Below, in pieces: positions 1 to 8,000 of a stretch of DNA of 12,558 nucleotides. The stretch spans positions 1 to 12,558 of the forward strand of contig CALMMC010000092.1 in assembly GCA_937868205.1 (NCBI GenBank), written 5' to 3'. Origin of the DNA: JAAZPG01 sp012797375. GTDB taxonomy: Bacteria; Acidobacteriota; Aminicenantia; Aminicenantales; UBA4085. The notes beneath the pieces are model-generated. The model saw nothing but the letters and a program-made list of their open reading frames with translations, did not search any database and was not told the origin of the DNA. Position numbers and translations under genes: made by a program. Positions within the stretch are counted from its first letter, which is position 1. Each line of letters starts with the position of its first letter.

Positions 1-1
1 C

Positions 2-478
2 CGACCCTACAAAAAAGACGATAATGCCCATATCGAGCAGAAAAACTGGACCCCTGTCCGAAAAATCATCGGCTGGGATCGCTACGATACGCCTGAAGCC
101 GTCGCCGCGCTTAACGATCTCTATGCCCATGAGCTCCGGTTGTACATGAACTTATTCCAACCTTCGGTCAAGCTCATCCGAACCGTCCGGAAGGGATCCC
201 GGAAAACGCGTCATTATGATCAACCCCAGACCCCGTTGGACCGGCTGGCCACCATGCCGAAAGCCGATCCGAAGAAGGTCGAATACTATCTCCGGCTTCG
301 AGAAAGCCTGGATCCCTTCGATCTGATTAAAATCATTCAAAAAAAGCTTGATCGTATCTGGAAACTGCGGTCCTGCGGAGGAAAACCGGTCCAAAAAAAA
401 GCCGTTTCAGAGAAAGAGCTGTCCCAGGCGCTTTCGCGAACTCTCGCCTCTCCGCACGTCGTTCCCAACAGTTTATGA
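2..478 (+). CDS. Integrase-core (DDE) transposase, C-terminal fragment cut by the window start
   Basis: The open frame enters from the left edge (codons from base 2) and ends at TGA 476-478, leaving 158 residues. The first residues read RPYKKDDNAHIEQKNW, the block around the last catalytic Glu in integrase-core transposases of the ISNCY-like or rve type. The Glu sits in the HIEQKNW segment. The downstream portion is Lys/Arg-rich with paired basic runs, as expected of the C-terminal tail of such enzymes. Only the third acidic residue of the DDE triad is visible; the first two and the DNA-binding N-terminus lie outside the window. Base composition is noticeably more AT-rich than in the genes to the right, consistent with a mobile origin. 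Direct repeats 23 bp after the stop probably form the element's end. Whether the upstream part is intact cannot be judged. The exact IS family is uncertain. Confidence 0.8.
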   Translation, partial: RPYKKDDNAHIEQKNWTPVRKIIGWDRYDTPEAVAALNDLYAHELRLYMNLFQPSVKLIRTVRKGSRKTRHYDQPQTPLDRLATMPKADPKKVEYYLRLRESLDPFDLIKIIQKKLDRIWKLRSCGGKPVQKKAVSEKELSQALSRTLASPHVVPNSL

Positions 479-500
479 TCGCTCAACGCTTGTCGGCTTC

Positions 501-555
501 GGTAAGGTTTTTAAATGGCAAGATAATACCCTCTTGGGTAAGGTTTTTATATGGC
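501..555 (+). repeat. Pair of 19-bp direct repeats at the IS end
   Basis: GGTAAGGTTTTTAAATGGC at 501-519 recurs at 537-555 with a single change (A514 versus T550). The repeat period is 36 bp. Tandem sites just inside an IS terminus are commonly transposase-binding sites. The location between the transposase stop codon and the inferred IS end supports that reading, but binding itself is inference. Confidence 0.65.
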
Positions 556-565
556 TTGACAGGTC

Positions 566-590
566 AGGAAACACAATGCCAATTTCCCTG
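566..590 (+). repeat. Copy 1 of a dispersed 25-bp repeat
   Basis: AGGAAACACAATGCCAATTT (566-585) and the next five bases match, with a few substitutions, the arms of the hairpin at 627-720 (core AGGAGACACAATACC). It lies about 5 bp outside the inferred IS end. It has the same orientation as the left hairpin arm. Confidence 0.55.
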
Positions 591-626
591 TTTTCGTCCG
601 GATGAATCGCTTTCCTCTTCAATATA

Positions 627-720
627 GAGGAGACACAATACCTATTGACCTAATTGCGCGTCCCCCGGCGGCGGAGGGTGAGGCCTCGGGAAATGAGGTG
701 AATTGGTATTGTGTCTCCTC
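627..720. repeat. Long inverted repeat (REP/MITE-like hairpin)
   Basis: GAGGAGACACAATACC at 627-642 is the exact reverse complement of 705-720. The similarity continues inwards, so that 627-655 pairs with 692-720 over 29 positions with three mismatches. The loop of about 36 bases is GC-rich. The right arm ends 4 bp from the stop codon of the LOG gene, so a minus-strand transcript would fold into this hairpin straight after the gene and might end or be stabilised there. It lacks the T-run of a classic intrinsic terminator. The motif recalls, from memory, REP-type palindromes linked to REP-associated tyrosine transposases; no such transposase is in the window. Confidence 0.7.
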
Positions 721-724
721 TTTG

Positions 725-1315
725 TTATGTTTTGCTCATGTCGAGGGCCCAGCGGGCCATGTCGGCCTCGGGCGGCCGGTAGGTTTCGAAAAGATCGAGC
801 AGACGGGCCGGATTTGGGTCGGAGAGGATCATCGCCCGGTGCTCGGGCTGGAGGAACTTCAACGCTTCCGCCCGGGCCAGGAATCCCAGGATCGGATCAA
901 AATAGCCGGCGACGTTCAGGAAACCGCAGGGCTTTCGGTGGATGCCGAGCTGGGCCCAAGTCACGACTTCGAAGAACTCCTCCATCGTCCCGAGGCCGCC
1001 GGGCAGGGCGATGAATCCGTCGGACAATCCGGCCATCAGGGCCTTGCGCTCGTGCATCGTCTCGACGATCCGGAGGGCGCCGGCCTCGGCGTAGGCGAGC
1101 TCCCGCTCGACCATGTCCCGGGGGATGACGCCGACGACCCGGCCGCCGCCCTCATGAATCGTCCGGGCGATCTCGTACATCAGCCCCACCCGGCCGCCGC
1201 CGTAAACAAGACCCAAGCCGCGACGGAGGAATTCCCGCCCCAGGTCTCGGGCGGCGGAGGCGAAGGCCGGTTCCGCTCCCGGGCTCGAACCGCAGAAAAC
1301 GGACACGGTTTTCAT
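725..1315 (-). CDS. LOG-family (TIGR00730-type) nucleoside-5'-monophosphate phosphoribohydrolase
   Basis: The 196-residue protein has a Rossmann-like fold with the family's two signatures: a glycine-rich GGGRVGLM at 39-46 and PGGLGTMEE at 105-113, preceded by HERKALM at 88-94. LOG enzymes cleave the N-glycosidic bond of (cytokinin-type or ordinary) nucleoside 5'-monophosphates to free base and ribose 5-phosphate in the cytoplasm. In non-plant-associated bacteria the physiological substrate is usually unknown. An upstream in-frame ATG would add 12 residues inside the preceding gene. The ATG at 1315 is preferred because it begins the conserved MKTVSVFCGSSPG block and lies one base after the TGA of the transporter gene, implying translational coupling. 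It is the second gene of a two-gene minus-strand operon, and a long hairpin follows its stop. The family call is firm; the substrate is not known. Confidence 0.9.
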   Translation of the reverse strand: MKTVSVFCGSSPGAEPAFASAARDLGREFLRRGLGLVYGGGRVGLMYEIARTIHEGGGRVVGVIPRDMVERELAYAEAGALRIVETMHERKALMAGLSDGFIALPGGLGTMEEFFEVVTWAQLGIHRKPCGFLNVAGYFDPILGFLARAEALKFLQPEHRAMILSDPNPARLLDLFETYRPPEADMARWALDMSKT

Positions 1316-1316
1316 C

Positions 1317-1865
1317 TCAATACACCGCCAAGCCGAGGGCCGCCGCTCCAACCACGAGCCAAACGGGATTGGTCTTTGTCAACGCGAGGAGGGCGAAAGC
1401 CGCCGCGGCGATGAGGATTTTATCCCAGTGAGCCGCCAGGACCGGTCCGACAGCCGCGTTTTTCAACCCGAACACGCTCACGGCCATGTCGTAAGCCGTC
1501 CAGAGAAGGAAGCCGATGACGACCGGACGGACCGCGCGGAGCATGGAAACGACGGAGGGAGAATCCTTGAACTTAAAAAAGGCGATGACCATCGCCAGCA
1601 TCAGGAGGGTCGCCGGAAGGACCGTCCCGGTCACGGCCATGACCGCGCCCGGAAAGCCGGCCATCTTGTATCCGATGAAGGCCGAGACCTGCGGGGCGAT
1701 CGGGCCCGGAAGCGCGTTGCCCAGGGCCACCGCGTCGGCGAACTCCCCGGACGTCACCCAGCCGGCGGACGTCGCCTCCCTCTGCATGAGAGCCAGCGAG
1801 GCCGGTCCGCCTCCCCAGGAAAACAGGGCGACCCGGGAAAAGACGGCGAAAAGCTTCCATAGCAT
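1317..1865 (-). CDS. chrA: Single-domain chromate transporter (ChrA/CHR family)
   Basis: This 182-residue membrane protein carries one CHR domain. FSWGGGPASLALMQRE at 15-30 and PGPIAPQVSAFIGYKMAG at 53-70 are the two hallmark blocks of the ChrA superfamily. Hydrophobic segments follow at about 72-98, 112-132, 140-162 and 166-182. Long ChrA proteins fuse two such domains and export chromate. Short ones usually occur as adjacent pairs that work together, but no partner is visible on either side here. The chosen ATG (1863-1865) has GGAGGAG and GAGGAC upstream; an upstream ATG at 1922 would overlap the promoter and add a non-hydrophobic Arg-rich stretch. It overlaps nothing and ends one base before the LOG gene. 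Chromate as substrate is a family-level assignment; sulfate or another oxyanion is possible. Confidence 0.85.
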   Translation of the reverse strand: MLWKLFAVFSRVALFSWGGGPASLALMQREATSAGWVTSGEFADAVALGNALPGPIAPQVSAFIGYKMAGFPGAVMAVTGTVLPATLLMLAMVIAFFKFKDSPSVVSMLRAVRPVVIGFLLWTAYDMAVSVFGLKNAAVGPVLAAHWDKILIAAAAFALLALTKTNPVWLVVGAAALGLAVY

Positions 1866-1920
1866 TGTCCTCGACTCCTCCGCGGGGCGCCCTCTGAAGG
1901 CCGCCCCGCCCCGCCGCATC

Positions 1921-1950
1921 ATCGTAAGGTGTCCAGCGGCCTCTTGTCAA
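1921..1950 (-). promoter_or_regulatory. Sigma70-type promoter for the chrA-LOG operon
   Basis: On the minus strand TTGACA (1950-1945) is followed after 18 bp by TACGAT (1926-1921), placing transcription start near 1914, about 50 bases upstream of the chrA ATG. The -35 is consensus and the -10 matches four of six. Confidence 0.55.
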
Positions 1951-2029
1951 AACCGGCTGCGAGAAACGACCTCCCGTTTCGACGCGACGCCCCGCGATCT
2001 CCTCTTTTTGGGGCGAGGATTCTTCCCTC

Positions 2030-2062
2030 GGCGGAAGAAAAGTTCTTTAGAAAGCTTCCGCC
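2030..2062. promoter_or_regulatory. Inverted repeat upstream of the lactate permease, possible operator
   Basis: GGCGGAAG at 2030-2037 is the exact reverse complement of CTTCCGCC at 2055-2062, separated by a 17-base AT-richer spacer. It lies just upstream of a possible permease promoter, in the intergenic region between divergent genes. It could be a regulator site or a chance hairpin. No known operator consensus is recognised. Confidence 0.3.
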
Positions 2063-2063
2063 T

Positions 2064-2092
2064 GGCTCAAATCCGGGTCCCTGTGTTAAGAT
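2064..2092 (+). promoter_or_regulatory. Weak candidate promoter for the lactate permease
   Basis: TAAGAT at 2087-2092, preceded by TG in the extended -10 position (TGTTAAGAT), lies about 33 bases upstream of the permease ATG. No good -35 is seen at the expected spacing (GGCTCA, 2064-2069). The call rests on position and the extended -10 only. Confidence 0.25.
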
Positions 2093-2124
2093 GCGCGGGG
2101 AATTTAAGCCCGCAGGAGTCTTGC

Positions 2125-3675
2125 ATGACCGGCCTTTCCGTCCTGATCGCCCTTCTTCCGGTGATCCTCATCCTCGTTCTTCTCATCGGGCGCAAGACCG
2201 CCGCCGACATCGCCGGGCTGGCGGGCTGGGTCGCGGCCGCGGCCGCGGCCGGCTTGTATTTCCGAACGCCCCTCTCCATCATCCTCAAGTCCAGCCTCGG
2301 CGGCGTGCTCGCCTCGCTTCCGATCACGATCATGGTCGGGACGTCGATTTACCAGATCACCGTCATGCTCGAGACCGGGGCCATCTCCCGGGTCGTCGCC
2401 CTGATCAAGACCCTGGCCCCCCGGGACAAGATCATCCAGATCATGATCATCAACGTCGGCTTCGGAACGCTTTTGGCGGCCATGGGGGCGACGCCGGTTT
2501 CGATTCTTCCCCCGATCATGCTCGGCCTGGGCTATTCCTCGTTCGTGGCCATCGCCCTTCCCGCCCTCGGATACGACGCCTTGTGCACATACGCCCTTCT
2601 CGGCGTGCCGGTCGTCGTCTTCGCCAATTTCGTCGGCCTTCCGGTGGAGCAGGTCGGCGGCTATTTCGCCCGCTTCATGCCCGTCATCACGTCCTGCATC
2701 GCCCTGGGGATGCTCTGGATCGCCGGCGGCCTCAAGACGCTCCTCAAGGGCGTCTTCCCCGCCGTCCTGGCCGGCGTAACGGCCGGAATGATCGCCATCG
2801 GCATGAACCAAGCCCGCATGGTCACCCTGACCGGGGTGGCCGCCGGCCTCGGCGTCGTCCTGGTCATGTTCCTCTATCTCCTTATCGCCCGGAAACCGAT
2901 CCGGGACCGGAGTGTGCTGACGGACGCCGACCGGGCCTCCGAACAACGGATGTCCCTCGGCCGGGCCGTTTCGCCTTGGATCATCCTGACCGTTTTCGCC
3001 GTCCTGATCAACACGCCGTCGCTGCCCTTTTTCCGCCTGGTCTTCGACCGCTGGGCCATGCCCGTCGAGATCATTCCCGGCGCCCCCGAAAAGCTGCGCC
3101 TCCTTTGGCAGGCGTATTTCTGGATTCTCGTCAGCACGCTCCTGGCCCTGCCGTTCCTCAAGCCCTCCCGCGGGCAGCTCTCCGCCTGCGGGCGGAAATG
3201 GCTGAAGCGGGCCCCCCGGCCCATGCTGGCCTCGGCGGTCTTTTTCGCCATCGCCTACGTCATCAATCATTCCGGGAAAGGGCCGGACTGGTCGCTGGCC
3301 GAGCCGGGGCATAACATGGTCTACGTCCTGGCCGCCGCCTCCGCCCAGGCTTTCGACCGGCTCTATCCGGCCGTGGCCTCGTTCCTCGGTCTGCTCGGAG
3401 GCTTCCTCAGCGGATCGGAGACCTCGGCCATCGCCATGCTGACCAAGCTTCATCTCTCGACCGCTGAAAAGATCGGGGCCGCCGGCGTCGTCATCGCCGC
3501 GGCCAGCGGGATCGGCGGCGGGCTGGCCAGCGTCATCTCCCCGGCCAAGCTCCAGAACGCGGCCGCCAGCATCGACTGCATCGGCGAAGAGGGCCGGGTC
3601 CTCCGGACGACGTTTGTGATCTCCCTCTTCATCACGGCCGTCTGCGCCGCGATGAGCCTCCTGTGGGCGTTTTAA
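2125..3675 (+). CDS. lctP: LctP/LldP-family lactate (2-hydroxycarboxylate) permease
   Basis: This 516-residue polytopic inner-membrane protein has a dozen or more hydrophobic segments. Family blocks are visible: GATPVSILPPIMLGLGY at 121-137, GGFLSGSETSAIAML at 425-439, and ISPAKLQNAAA at 471-481 followed by GEEGRVLRTTF. These match the conserved C-terminal region of L-lactate permeases. The family imports L-lactate, D-lactate or glycolate with protons. Length is close to the usual 530-550. The frame is open upstream, but the ATG at 2125 is chosen because AGGAG (2114-2118) sits six bases before it and the product begins directly with a membrane helix. The asparagine normal in SGSNTSSN-type blocks is Glu here (SGSETSA), so substrate preference may differ. 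No lactate dehydrogenase is adjacent. An outer-membrane porin follows after 89 bp on the same strand. Confidence 0.85.
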   Translation: MTGLSVLIALLPVILILVLLIGRKTAADIAGLAGWVAAAAAAGLYFRTPLSIILKSSLGGVLASLPITIMVGTSIYQITVMLETGAISRVVALIKTLAPRDKIIQIMIINVGFGTLLAAMGATPVSILPPIMLGLGYSSFVAIALPALGYDALCTYALLGVPVVVFANFVGLPVEQVGGYFARFMPVITSCIALGMLWIAGGLKTLLKGVFPAVLAGVTAGMIAIGMNQARMVTLTGVAAGLGVVLVMFLYLLIARKPIRDRSVLTDADRASEQRMSLGRAVSPWIILTVFAVLINTPSLPFFRLVFDRWAMPVEIIPGAPEKLRLLWQAYFWILVSTLLALPFLKPSRGQLSACGRKWLKRAPRPMLASAVFFAIAYVINHSGKGPDWSLAEPGHNMVYVLAAASAQAFDRLYPAVASFLGLLGGFLSGSETSAIAMLTKLHLSTAEKIGAAGVVIAAASGIGGGLASVISPAKLQNAAASIDCIGEEGRVLRTTFVISLFITAVCAAMSLLWAF

Positions 3676-3728
3676 GGGATCCGGTTGTTGAAATCGGGCC
3701 GGACGGCGGGGTTCGAGGGAAGCTCGCG

Positions 3729-3755
3729 TTGAACGCCCGGGGGACCTGTGATACA
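3729..3755 (+). promoter_or_regulatory. Candidate promoter for the porin gene
   Basis: TTGAAC (3729-3734) is followed after 15 bp by GATACA (3750-3755), which has TGT directly before it in the extended -10 arrangement. Transcription would start only a few bases before the ATG at 3765, giving a nearly leaderless message. The short spacer makes this tentative. Read-through from the permease is an alternative. Confidence 0.3.
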
Positions 3756-3764
3756 AAAAGGCCC

Positions 3765-5087
3765 ATGTTCCGCAAGCCCGCCGCCGTCTTCATTGTCTTT
3801 TTATTAGCCTCCCTCCTCCCTCCCCTCGCCGCCAGGGAAGCGGACGAAAAAGAGTCCGGGACGCCGCGGTGGATCTTCTCCTTCGCCGAGCGGATCCGCC
3901 AGGAAAGCTCCGACAACGTCGCTTCCCTGGATGAATCCAAGGCCGATTCATCCTCCTATATGAGGATGAGGACGAATCTGGCGGTCTCATGGAAGCCGGC
4001 GGAAACGCTCGCCTTCGGGCTGCGCCTGGCCAACGAGATGAGATATTACCTGTCCCCCAAGACCGACCCGAAGCTGGGGATCAATTTCGGCCTGAATGAA
4101 GTCGTCATCGATCAGCTCTACGCCCGCTGGGACCGCCCGGCCGGGCTGCCCCTCGCCCTGACCGTCGGCCGCCAGGACATCCAGATGGGCGAGGGATTCG
4201 TCCTGATGGACGGCGGCCCGGGCGACGGCTCCCGGACGGCGTATTTCAACGGGGCGCGGGCGGATGTGACCCTCGCCTCCGGCCAAACGCTCACCGCGTT
4301 CTACGTCAACCAGCCGCGCACCGATCGATTTCTTCCCCGCCTCAACGACGTCGGCCAGATCATGGTCGAACAGGACGAGGAAAGCTACGGGCTCTATCAC
4401 ACCGGCGGCTTCGGAAAAACGAAATTCGAGGCCTATTTGTTCCGGCTCAACCGGGAACGCCGCGGCCTGTTCCCCGGCGCGGGCTTCCAGACGGCGGGAG
4501 GGCGCGTCCAAGCCCCCTTGGCCGGCCGTCTTTCCCTGACGGCCGAGGGCGCGCTCCAATTCGGCCGCCGGGAAGACGATCGGAAAACCGGCTTCGGGGG
4601 ATACGCGCGTTTGGATTACGCGACCGGCGCGGCCGGGGCGCTTCCGGCGACGCTCACCTTGGGCGGGATTTGGCTCAGCGGCGACGATCCGGCCACCGCC
4701 GGGAAGGACGAAGGATGGGATCCGGCGTTCGGCCGCTGGCCGAAATGGAGCGATTCGCTCATCTATCTTTTCGCCCGGGAAACCCGGGCCGCCTACTGGA
4801 GCAACTTCACCTCTCTCTACGGGAGCCTGGGATTCGCTCCCGTCTCAAACGTCAAGCTGGCTCTCACCTGGCATCGTCTCGGCGCCGCGGAACGGACGAT
4901 GCCCTCGGAACTCTGGAGCGGACGGGGAACGAGGCGCGGCGACCTGGGCATCCTGAAGGTGGTCTACGAGATCAGCCCCCATTGGCAGGGACATTTTCTC
5001 TGGGAGCACTTCCGTCCGGGCGACTTCTATTTTTCCGGGGCCCGCGGTTACGCCTGGATCCGCTTCGAGCTCCTGATCAGGTATTGA
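3765..5087 (+). CDS. Alginate-export-type outer-membrane beta-barrel porin
   Basis: The 440-residue product starts with a classic signal peptide: MFRK, a hydrophobic stretch at 5-22, and a likely cut after PPLAA near 23. The mature part alternates polar and hydrophobic residues typical of beta-strands. It contains the block LYARWDRP...LTVGRQDIQMGEGF (about 119-145) followed by RTAYFNGARADV, a pattern seen in AlgE-like alginate_export proteins. It ends WIRFELLIRY, with a terminal aromatic residue suitable for BAM-mediated insertion. The upstream frame is open to 3663, but the ATG at 3765 places the signal peptide at the N-terminus; its Shine-Dalgarno is weak (AAAGG). Despite the domain name, most homologues outside alginate producers have no known substrate. 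It follows the lactate permease by 89 bp, so the two may share an uptake role. The last 11 bases overlap the end of the opposing operon. Confidence 0.8.
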   Translation: MFRKPAAVFIVFLLASLLPPLAAREADEKESGTPRWIFSFAERIRQESSDNVASLDESKADSSSYMRMRTNLAVSWKPAETLAFGLRLANEMRYYLSPKTDPKLGINFGLNEVVIDQLYARWDRPAGLPLALTVGRQDIQMGEGFVLMDGGPGDGSRTAYFNGARADVTLASGQTLTAFYVNQPRTDRFLPRLNDVGQIMVEQDEESYGLYHTGGFGKTKFEAYLFRLNRERRGLFPGAGFQTAGGRVQAPLAGRLSLTAEGALQFGRREDDRKTGFGGYARLDYATGAAGALPATLTLGGIWLSGDDPATAGKDEGWDPAFGRWPKWSDSLIYLFARETRAAYWSNFTSLYGSLGFAPVSNVKLALTWHRLGAAERTMPSELWSGRGTRRGDLGILKVVYEISPHWQGHFLWEHFRPGDFYFSGARGYAWIRFELLIRY

Positions 5088-8000
5088 CCGGCCGGCGCAG
5101 GGGATCCTCGTCCAGGACGCGGCCGAGCGTTTCGACGAGGCGCTCGGCGTCGGCCGAGGAGAAACAAAGCGGCGGCTTGATTTTCAGGACGTTGTGGTCC
5201 GGCCCGTCCGTGCTGAAAAGGATCCCCTCCGCCCTCATCCGCTCGGCGACATAGGCCGCTTCCGCCGCCGCCGGAATCCGTTTCCCCCGGTCCGAGACAA
5301 GCTCGATGCCGAGAAACAGGCCGAGACCGCGGACGTCTCCGATCAGGGAGTGATCGAGTTGGAGCCGCTGCAAACCGGCCCTCAGCACCGACCCGACGCG
5401 GAGGGCCCGTTCCTGGAGATTCTCCTGCTCGAGGACGTCCAAGACGGCCGTTCCGGCCGCCAGCGAGACGGGATTTCCGCCGTACGTGTTGAAATATTCC
5501 GGCCCCGAGGCGAAGGCGTCGGCGATCGCCCGGGTTGTCACGACCGCGGCCAGAGGAAAGCCGTTGCCGATGGGCTTGCCCATCGTCACGATGTCGGGGA
5601 CGACGCCCTGGGTCTGGAAGCCCCAGAAATGCGTTCCCACCCGGCCGAATCCGACCTGAACCTCGTCGGCCAGGCAGACGCCGCCGGCCTTCCGGACCCT
5701 CCGGTAAACGTCCTGAAGGTATCCGTCGGGAAGAACGATCTGCCCTCCGCAGCTGAGGAGGGATTCGGCGATGAATCCGGCCGGGAGGCGGCCCGCCGCC
5801 GCAATCCGGTCGAGACAACTCGAGACGGAGTCCGCGTATTTCCGGGCGGCCTCTGGATCATCCGCCCGGTATAGCCCTCGGTACACGTCGGGCATTTCGG
5901 CCGCCTGGGTGTGGGCCGGCCGGCCCGGGCCTCCCGGGGCGTCGTATTTGTACGGACTGATCTCGATCAAGGAGGTCAGATGCCCGTGGTACGCCCCCCC
6001 CAGGACGATCATGTCCCGCCGGCCGGTGAAATGCCGGGCCAGCCGCAAGGCCAGGTCGTTGGCCTCGCTGCCTGAGTTCACGAGGTAGCAGACCCGGAGA
6101 GCCGGCGGCAGGGTCGCCGTCAGCCGCTCGATGTACCGGGCCAGGGTGTCGTGGAGATAGCGGGTGTTGGTGTTGAGAACGGCGGCCTGGCGCTGGACGG
6201 CGGCCACGACGCGGGGATGGGAATGCCCGACATGGGGAACGTTGTTGACCGCGTCCAGGTACATCCGGCCGGTGTGATCATACAGGTGCTGCATGAACCC
6301 GCGGACGATCTTGAGGGGTTTCCGGTAGGCGACGCTCAAGGAGGGGCCGAGGCGTTCCCGGCGGACGGCCAGGATCTCCTCCGGCGTCCGTCCCGTCTCA
6401 GCCGTCTCGGCTGGCTCCAGCCCGAGAATCAGGTTCGGGTTGGGACAGATCGCGCGCCAGACGTCCCATTCGCTCGCCCGGCAGACGCCGGGATAATTCC
6501 CCTGTTCGTCGAACAAGTCAAGGATCACTTGAAAGTGGAGATGCGGCGGCCAACCGCCGTTTTCCGGCATCGTCCCCACCGTCCCGATCCGCTCGCCTTT
6601 TTTCACCGCCCGGCCGGGCGTCATCCCTTCAAGGGACGCCCGGCCGAGGTGGCCGTACAGCGTCCAGAAAACCAGCGGCCCCCCCCCGGGCCCGGCCGCG
6701 TCGGCCCGGTGTTCGAGAATGATCGTCGGGCCGTAATCCAGGCGTTCGGCGTTGTCCCGGGCGAAGATCACCGTTCCCTCGAACGGAGCGAACACGGGAG
6801 TCCCGGCGGCGGCGAACACATCAATTCCGAGATGGACGGTCCGGCCCTCGGCGTACGGCCGGCCGGCCGGCCGGAAATTCTTCGTCGTGTAAACGATCCG
6901 GGCCTCGCCGTACCGGCCGAGGCCGAAGACGGCCTTTTGGGCTTTCATTTCCTCGGATAAAAGACGGGCCCAGCCGACGGTGTCGTCGACGGTTTCAGGA
7001 TTTGGAAAAAGCGGTGATCCGACGCTTAAATCGAAGACGGTTCTCGAGGCGGTTTTGAGAGGAACCCCCATCACCGGGGCGAACCCCCCGGCCGCCTCCG
7101 TCAAGGCGAGCCAGTCGCGAAGCCGGCCGGCCGCGGGATGGGGAGAGCGGCCGCAGGCCCGGCGGAAAATCGATTCGGCGAACCGTGGATGGACGCTCCG
7201 CAGGCGGTCGAGCAGATTCCAGGCGGCCTCGTTCGAGATCTGGAGATACGCGTTGTCCGGACGCGCGCCCGACTGCCGGGCGCAGATCGCAACGCTCATT
7301 AAGAGCCGGAGAACGGCCAGGGGATAGAGGGCCTGGATCTCCACGTCGTCCAGAGGCTGGACGGAATGATAACCGGCGGCGAGGGCGGCCGCGGCCGGGA
7401 GCGGCTCGTCCGCCCCGAGCATGGCGTACGCGCAGGCCACGGCCGGCTCAGCCGTTGTCACCGAGCGGACCATGTCGCCGAAATCGATCAAGCCGGCGAT
7501 CCGCCGCCGGCCGAACGTCCCGGCCCCGGCCTCGGGCGGTCCGACGATCACGTTGAAATCGTTGGCGTCGTTGTAAACGACGCTCCGCGGCAGGCGGTCC
7601 CAGAGGGGCGCCAGAATCGCCGTCATCCGTTCCAGGAGAAAGACGGCCAGGCCGGACCGGGCGGGATCGCCGATCAAGGGAAGGTTCTCCCGGACGATCC
7701 GCTCGCCGTTTTGCAGATCCCAACGGAAATCCCGGCGGGCGGCCGGATGATCGAAGGAAGCCAGCCGTCGGGTCAGTCGGCCGAGGATGCCCCCCAAATC
7801 CGCTAGAAGCTCGAGCGGTCGGGGATGGACCGTCCCCAACGGCGTCCCCTCGATAAAGGTGACCATCCGGACGGCGTGAGGGACGCCGTTTTTGTCCTCG
7901 ATTTCGGCGATCGACCGGCCCCGCGTGTCGGAAATCACGGCCGGGACCGGAAGCGGATCGCCGCCGGATCCCAGGTGTCCCATCGCCGCGTTTTGGAGGT

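Larger units (their letters stand above)
1..561 (+). mobile_element. Right-hand part of an insertion sequence
   Basis: The region combines the transposase tail with a short AT-rich non-coding end. The right boundary is inferred at about 561. After the second direct repeat the sequence reads GGCTTGACA, so read from outside inwards the element would start TGTCAAGCC, giving a TG...CA type terminus. The left end is outside the window, so terminal inverted repeats and target duplications cannot be checked. The right boundary is an inference. Confidence 0.5.

Noticed and set aside
643..724. Intrinsic terminator for the chrA-LOG operon
   Set aside because: A hairpin is present, but it is long, repeat-derived and has no T-run after it in the direction of transcription, so it is listed as a repeat rather than a terminator.
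602..1414. A 270-codon open frame on the plus strand
   Set aside because: It begins before the repeat hairpin and then runs antisense to the LOG gene and the end of chrA, both of which carry clear signatures.
1516..2124. Long upstream extension of the lactate permease frame
   Set aside because: The frame is open to 1516 but would overlap chrA antisense and put a long hydrophilic leader before the first membrane helix. AGGAG six bases before the ATG at 2125 decides the start.
2104..3756. A 550-codon open frame on the minus strand
   Set aside because: It lies antisense to the lactate permease. Its product is a low-complexity Gly/Asp/Glu/Arg-rich chain with no membrane segments or motifs, typical of frames opposite GC-rich genes.
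5194..5874. Plus-strand frames inside the kinase/M23/aminotransferase gene
   Set aside because: They are complementary to the PLP-enzyme domain with its conserved Lys and Asp motifs and have no features of their own.
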